Assembly: GCA_016210115.1 (NCBI GenBank)
Contig: JACQUW010000159.1
Location: 1 to 64,000, forward strand
Direction of reading: 5' to 3'
Source: Deltaproteobacteria bacterium
GTDB taxonomy: Bacteria; Desulfobacterota; Binatia; UBA9968
Length of the DNA: 64,000 nt
The translations under genes and the position numbers were made by a program. The notes beneath the pieces were generated by a model. It had not been told where the DNA came from and searched no databases. It was given only the letters and a program-made list of their open reading frames with translations. This document shows positions 59,484 through 64,000 of this stretch, piece after piece; position 1 is the stretch's first letter; each line of letters opens with the position of its first letter.

Positions 59484-61781
59484 ATGTCCGAGTTAACCGT
59501 CGTCGGAAAGCCTGTCACGCGCGTGGACGTGGACGCGAAAGTGACGGGTGAGGCGATTTACGGCTACGATCTGGTGCTGCCCAACATGCTTTACGGAAAG
59601 GCCGTTTTCAGCACGCGCCCCCACGCCAAAATCAAACGCATCAACACGGAAAAGGCCAGGAGCTATCCCGGCATCGTCGCCGTGATCACCGGCGAAGACG
59701 CGCCCTGGACGCATGGCGAGTCCATCAAGGACAAGCCTTTTCTGGCCCGTGGCAAGGTTCGGTACATCGGCGAGCCGGTCGCCGCCGTCGCCGCGGTCGA
59801 TGAAGATACGGCTCAGGCCGCCGCCGCTCTTATCGAGGTTGAATACGCGGATCTGCCCTCATACTTTTCGCCGGTAGAGGCCTGCGCGCCCGGGGCGATT
59901 CCCATCCATGAGGACTTCGCCAGCTACCGGAAAGCCGAGTTCATCGTGGGCGGATCCATGCCGAATGTCTGCGAACATTTTAAACTCAGAACCGGGGATG
60001 TGGAGCGCGGCTTCAAAGACGCAGACTTGATTTTGGAAGAACGCTACACGGTCCCGACAATCCAGCACGCGGCGATGGAGCCCCATTCAGCCCACGCCCA
60101 GGTAGATCCCGTAACCGGCAGACTTACCCTGTGGGTCGCCAATGACGCGCCCTTTCGCGCCCTCCATGAGATCGCCGAAGCGCTTGGCCTGCCGAATGAA
60201 AAAATTCGACTGATCAATCCCCTTCAGGGAGGCGGCTTTGGCTCCAAGGGAGGGCTCAAGGTAGAGACTGTCGCGATGGCTCTGGCCTATCACACACAGG
60301 GGAGGCCCGTGCGAGTCAAGTTCAACCGGCAAGAAACGTTTATATCGACGCTCGTCCGCCACGAGTGCACTGTCTATATCAAGAGTGGAGTGAAAAAAGA
60401 CGGGACACTCGTCGCGCGTGAGATGGTCCTCTACTGGGGTGGTGGCGCGTACGCGGAAAAGAGCCCGACGGTCTGCATCCGAGGAAGCCTTCCCGCTCCG
60501 GGCCCCTACCGGATTCCCCATGTCAAAGTCGACGGCTACGCGGTCTACACGAATAAGCCCGTCTCAGGAGCCTTCCGCGGCTATGGCATACCCCAGGGGG
60601 CCTGGGCCTGCGAGCAGCACATGGACGAGCTGGCCTTGCGTCTCGGAATGGACCCGCGCGACCTCCGGTTAAAGAACATCTTTGTCGATGGCGACCTGTC
60701 CTACTGGGGTGAGCAGCTCCACAGCGTCGGTCTGAAAGAGACATTGGTGAAAGCGACCGAAGCCATCGACTGGGACAAACCTCGTCCCGAAGGAATAGGC
60801 CGCGGATTCGCATGCATTTCGAAGCCCACCCGCACTCCCACCACTTCAAGCGCCGCGGTCTATGTTGACGCCAAGGGAGAGGTCACGGTTCTCGCAGGAA
60901 CGGTGGAGATCGGACAGGGTTGCAGCACGATTCTTTCTCAGGTCGCAGCTGAAGAATTAAAGGTTCCCATTCAGCAGGTCCGCATGCATCCTCTGGATAC
61001 GGACGTGATTCCGTTCGACGCTTCCACCACGTCCAGCAGAAGCACGTACCATATGGGCAACGCCGTTCGCCTTTCCGCGATTCAGGCGCGCGAGCAACTC
61101 GCCGAGATAGCAAGCCCGATGCTCGAGGCGCGCAAGGAAGATCTGGATTTTAAAAATGGCCGGGTATTTCTGAAAGACCATCCCCAAATGGCTCTTTCTC
61201 TGGGTGAGGTGATAAAAAGGAAGTTCGGACCCGAGGGAGTCGTTCGCGCTGACGCTTCTTATTGCTATGAGATCGGAAAGGACCTGGACCTGGAAACAGG
61301 ACACAGCGATCACGCGTCGGCTTTTTATATGTACGCAACCCAGGCCGCCGAAGTTAAAGTAGACACGGAGACAGGGAAGATCAAGCTGCTTCGCATGTCA
61401 GCGGCCCACGATGTCGGGAAGGCGATTAATCCTTTGAACTGCGCCGCCCAGATCGAGGGAGGGCTCGCGATGGGAATCGGCTCGGCGCTCCACGAGGAGC
61501 TCGTGGTCGATGACCAGGGGAAGGTAAGAAACCCGTCTTTCCTTGACTACCATCTGGTGACATCTCTGGATCTGCCGCAGATGATTCCGATCATCGTGGA
61601 ATGCTCGGAACCAGAAGGACCTTACGGCGCCAAAGGATTGGGAGAGCCCGGTCTAGCGCCTACGCCGGCAGCAATCGGCAACGCAGTCGCGAACGCGATC
61701 GGGTTCAGGATCTATGACCTGCCTCTGACACCGGAGCGGGTCTACTGGGCGATCAAGAAAAAAGGGAAAGAGGCTGCATAA
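59484..61781 (+). CDS. Molybdenum hydroxylase large subunit (xanthine dehydrogenase family)
   Basis: 765 residues. It has VVGKPVTRVDVDAKVTGEAI at the start, the loop GAFRGYG near 361, and the active-site glutamate in GAKGLGEPG near 717. No AYxCSFR loop, so not form I CO dehydrogenase. AAAGGAGCCACG precedes the ATG. With an amidohydrolase upstream and a binding protein downstream it probably hydroxylates an N-heterocycle or aromatic ring taken up from outside. Confidence 0.9.
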   Translation: MSELTVVGKPVTRVDVDAKVTGEAIYGYDLVLPNMLYGKAVFSTRPHAKIKRINTEKARSYPGIVAVITGEDAPWTHGESIKDKPFLARGKVRYIGEPVAAVAAVDEDTAQAAAALIEVEYADLPSYFSPVEACAPGAIPIHEDFASYRKAEFIVGGSMPNVCEHFKLRTGDVERGFKDADLILEERYTVPTIQHAAMEPHSAHAQVDPVTGRLTLWVANDAPFRALHEIAEALGLPNEKIRLINPLQGGGFGSKGGLKVETVAMALAYHTQGRPVRVKFNRQETFISTLVRHECTVYIKSGVKKDGTLVAREMVLYWGGGAYAEKSPTVCIRGSLPAPGPYRIPHVKVDGYAVYTNKPVSGAFRGYGIPQGAWACEQHMDELALRLGMDPRDLRLKNIFVDGDLSYWGEQLHSVGLKETLVKATEAIDWDKPRPEGIGRGFACISKPTRTPTTSSAAVYVDAKGEVTVLAGTVEIGQGCSTILSQVAAEELKVPIQQVRMHPLDTDVIPFDASTTSSRSTYHMGNAVRLSAIQAREQLAEIASPMLEARKEDLDFKNGRVFLKDHPQMALSLGEVIKRKFGPEGVVRADASYCYEIGKDLDLETGHSDHASAFYMYATQAAEVKVDTETGKIKLLRMSAAHDVGKAINPLNCAAQIEGGLAMGIGSALHEELVVDDQGKVRNPSFLDYHLVTSLDLPQMIPIIVECSEPEGPYGAKGLGEPGLAPTPAAIGNAVANAIGFRIYDLPLTPERVYWAIKKKGKEAA

Positions 61782-61826
61782 CCGGAGCTCTTCCACTCGG
61801 AGAATAGAAACAGGGAGAAAACGCGG

Positions 61827-62858
61827 ATGCCGAAAAAAATCGTCCATCTTACGAGCCTTCTGAGCGCGATCTTCATTATTTTCTTCGCCTACCGGGCCGC
61901 CGGCCAGGATTATTATCAGGGCAAAACTATTCGCATTATTGTGGGTTTTTCCGCGGGTGGAGGCTTCGATACCTATTCGCGAGTCATAGCCCGGCATTTC
62001 GGCAGGCATATTCCCGGCAATCCGACGGTCATCGTAGAAAACATGACGGGCGCGGGCAGCTTGATAGCCGCAAATCACCTATATGGAAGGGCGAAGCCGG
62101 ACGGGCTTACAATCGGAAACTTCCACGGCGGTCTGCTTCTGCAGCAGATTGTGGGCCGCAAGGGGATCGAATTCGACGCGAGGAAGTTTGAGTGGGTCGG
62201 GCTTCCCGTGAGCGATACCTCGGCTTGCGCTCTCACCAAAGCCAGCGGCGTTACGAATCTTGACCAATGGATTGCCGCTAAACAGCCCGTGAAGATCGGA
62301 ACCGAAGCCCCGGGCGCAAGTACCAGTGACATCGCAAGAGTACTCCGGGCTGCCCTCAACCTTCCCATGCAACTCGTGGAAGGATACAAGGGCACGGCCG
62401 ACATCCGGCTGGCCGCGGACTCCGGTGAAATTGCAGGCGGTTGCTGGGCGTGGGAGTCCATACGGACCACCTGGCAGAAGAGTTTAGAAGCCGGCAATGT
62501 GAAAGTCGTTGTTCAGGTGGTCGCGAGGAAACATCCCGAATTGAAAGACGTTGGCAACGCGATTGACTACGCGAAGACCGAGGAATCGAGGTCTTTGATC
62601 GACGCGGGAGTGCAAAAACCCGCCACGGTGTATCGCGCCTATTCCCTTCCCCCCGGGACCGCCAGGGAGCAGGTAAAAATCCTGCGCAACGCTTTTATGG
62701 CCACCATGAAGGACCCGGAATTCCTGGCCGAAGCGAAAAAGGCCAAGCTCGACCTGGATCCCATGCCTGGAGAGGAAGTCGAAAAAGTCGTCGCGGGACT
62801 TTTTAAGATATCCCCGGGTCAGACAGCAAAGCTCAAAGAAGTCCTGGCGCCGAAGTAA
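61827..62858 (+). CDS. TctC/Bug-type extracytoplasmic binding protein
   Basis: 343 residues. A signal peptide (IVHLTSLLSAIFIIFFAY core, cleavage near residue 26) precedes YYQGKTIRIIVGFSAGGGFDTYSR and PGNPTVIVENMTGAGSL, the hallmark segments of tripartite tricarboxylate transporter receptors. The membrane partners TctA and TctB are not adjacent. Presumably binds the substrate, or a carboxylate related to it, of the preceding catabolic genes. Confidence 0.9.
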   Translation: MPKKIVHLTSLLSAIFIIFFAYRAAGQDYYQGKTIRIIVGFSAGGGFDTYSRVIARHFGRHIPGNPTVIVENMTGAGSLIAANHLYGRAKPDGLTIGNFHGGLLLQQIVGRKGIEFDARKFEWVGLPVSDTSACALTKASGVTNLDQWIAAKQPVKIGTEAPGASTSDIARVLRAALNLPMQLVEGYKGTADIRLAADSGEIAGGCWAWESIRTTWQKSLEAGNVKVVVQVVARKHPELKDVGNAIDYAKTEESRSLIDAGVQKPATVYRAYSLPPGTAREQVKILRNAFMATMKDPEFLAEAKKAKLDLDPMPGEEVEKVVAGLFKISPGQTAKLKEVLAPK

Positions 62859-63016
62859 TTTTGAACTTTCCAGTAGAAGAGACGGGTTGAAGATCCGCAC
62901 TTCCGTTCGTTGTGCCACCTCTTGGCGACTAAAGCCGCGCCCGCCCGCCATCATCGACCTTTATTGAGATCGCTCGGCATGTAATCCTCTGATCCTGGAG
63001 CAAGGAGAATCGCCCC

Positions 63017-63778
63017 GTGGCGTTACTTGAAGAATTCGAAGAGTCCGGAAACTGGCTGTTTCGCTGGCGCAGTTACCTTCCCCTCGTTCTTGGCGTTCTG
63101 ATTTTTTCCGGCTTGTCATACTTCAAATATCCCTTTGGATCGCATCGTCTCGATGAGCTTTGGGAGGTCGTATGCCTCTGCGTCTCCGTTTCAGGGCTTT
63201 TGGTTCGAGCTCTCACGATTGGATTCGCAGCGGGCCGTACGTCCGGCCGTAATACAGAGCGCCAGGTTGCGGATTCTCTCAATACGACTGGCATGTATTC
63301 GATTGTTAGAAATCCGTTGTACCTTGGAAATTTTCTTATGGTGCTGGGCGTCGTGATATTCCTCAGGATCTGGTGGATACCGTTGCTGTACATGTTGCTA
63401 TTTACGGTCTACTACGAGCGCATCATATTCGCCGAGGAGATGTTCCTGAGACGCAAGTTCGGGAAATCGTACTTGGACTGGGCCGCCAGGACACCCGCCT
63501 TCTTACCGAAACTGAGCCACTGGCGATCGCCTGCACTGCCTTTCTCCTGGCGAAAAGTGCTCCGTCGCGAATACCACGGGGCATTCGGGGTAATCATGGC
63601 AATGTTTCTATTGGAGGTCACGTCTGATTGGTCTGTGGGGCGTGGGTTGGTGATTGAGGGAATGTGGAAATATATTCTTTCGTTCAGTGTTGGAACGTAC
63701 GTTGTTCTTAGATTCCTGCACAAGCATACAAAAGTACTCAAAGCCGGTCGTCAACAAAAGAACAGCGTTGCCACCTAA
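63017..63778 (+). CDS. Integral membrane methyltransferase (isoprenylcysteine/phospholipid methyltransferase family)
   Basis: 253 residues from GTG 63017, with AAGGAGAATCGCCCC upstream. About five hydrophobic segments; the S-adenosylmethionine-binding signature appears as GMYSIVRNPLYLGNF followed by RIIFAEEMFLRRKFG, as in the PEMT/ICMT family. It methylates a lipid, or a membrane-embedded small molecule. It follows a 158-base gap and need not belong to the hydroxylase operon. Confidence 0.85.
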   Translation: MALLEEFEESGNWLFRWRSYLPLVLGVLIFSGLSYFKYPFGSHRLDELWEVVCLCVSVSGLLVRALTIGFAAGRTSGRNTERQVADSLNTTGMYSIVRNPLYLGNFLMVLGVVIFLRIWWIPLLYMLLFTVYYERIIFAEEMFLRRKFGKSYLDWAARTPAFLPKLSHWRSPALPFSWRKVLRREYHGAFGVIMAMFLLEVTSDWSVGRGLVIEGMWKYILSFSVGTYVVLRFLHKHTKVLKAGRQQKNSVAT

Positions 63779-63816
63779 CCTGAGTGTTCAACTTCGCATG
63801 ACGCAGCGTGACGGAC

Positions 63817-64000
63817 ATGTCGCGGTACGCCATCTTAAATAGGATCCAACAGCTGGACCCTGAAAACGACCATCAGCGAATCGTTTTCCTCTCAACCCGG
63901 TACGACTTTCCCTTCGACACGACGCGTTCGCTGGAATTCGCGCTTTTCCGCACGTTCTGCGTCCCCAGCATCTCGGCTCTTCTGCACCGCACGAAAGAAT
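63817..64000 (+). CDS. MpaB/DUF2236-like protein, cut by the right edge
   Basis: 61 codons are visible from ATG 63817. The text LDPENDHQRIVFLSTRYDFP followed by ALFRTFCVPSISALL resembles the N-terminal block of oxygenase MpaB/DUF2236 proteins (latex-clearing-protein-like hemoproteins). The heme-binding part lies outside the window. The ribosome binding site is weak and the start could be slightly different. Confidence 0.65.
   Translation, partial: MSRYAILNRIQQLDPENDHQRIVFLSTRYDFPFDTTRSLEFALFRTFCVPSISALLHRTKE

Noticed and set aside
1-64000. tRNA, rRNA, insertion sequence with transposase, prophage or plasmid genes
   Set aside because: None of their sequence or protein signatures was found by reading either strand; short or divergent ncRNAs could still be missed.

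Overview
The window looks like an uncultured environmental bacterium with a large catabolic repertoire. No ribosomal, tRNA or housekeeping marker is present, so the lineage cannot be read directly. The mix of many UbiD-type decarboxylases, molybdenum hydroxylases, solo solute-binding proteins, an in-frame UGA and intergenic palindromes is what one meets in soil or sediment lineages such as Tectomicrobia, Binatota or Deltaproteobacteria-like groups; that placement is inference.

Region 1 (about 179-18605, all minus strand) reads as one very long operon starting at a divergent promoter region near 18606-18912. In transcription order it holds: an Old Yellow Enzyme/dienoyl-CoA-reductase-type flavoenzyme with an in-frame TGA that I interpret as selenocysteine; a UbiD decarboxylase; an unlisted 54-residue zinc-ribbon protein; a ribose-type ABC importer with ATPase and permease fused in one chain, plus its binding protein; a three-subunit molybdenum hydroxylase; hydantoinase A/B-type subunits; a PaaK-type CoA ligase; a thiolase and its DUF35 partner; and a PaaA-like di-iron protein. 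The HyuA/HyuB + CoA ligase + thiolase + DUF35 order fits carboxylation of a ketone, CoA activation of the beta-keto acid, then thiolysis.

Region 2 (18913-32798) carries two more UbiD decarboxylases, two bicupin proteins, four NMT1/SsuA-like binding proteins with no permease, a GlcG/HbpS-like protein, an Asp/Glu-racemase-fold protein lacking the usual first cysteine, an acyl-CoA synthetase and a LysR regulator.

Region 3 (32901-47323) is different: four paralogous MurF-like amide ligases (two with TTG starts), each ending in a four-cysteine motif, interleaved with two CapK/PaaK-like and one LuxE/CapK-like adenylate-forming enzymes, an AsnB-like amidotransferase, a GNAT-like protein, a broken P-loop gene and a small exported protein. 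No glycosyltransferase, NRPS or ATP-grasp gene is visible. This is the best candidate for an undescribed biosynthetic system. A short remnant of the GNAT gene beside the second ligase shows that a GNAT-ligase unit was duplicated and then eroded.

Region 4 (47439-55485, minus) has an orphan molybdenum hydroxylase large subunit, a fourth UbiD, an iron-type ABC ATPase and fused permease without a binding protein, and a SsuB-like ATPase. Region 5 (55663-64000, plus) has a GntR regulator, a dihydropyrimidinase/allantoinase-family hydrolase, a complete three-subunit molybdenum hydroxylase and a TctC-type binding protein (together suggesting N-heterocycle or cyclic-amide catabolism), then a membrane methyltransferase and the start of an MpaB/DUF2236 protein.

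Several families of intergenic palindromes and inverted repeats are scattered through the window; one lies inside the signal-peptide region of a binding-protein gene.
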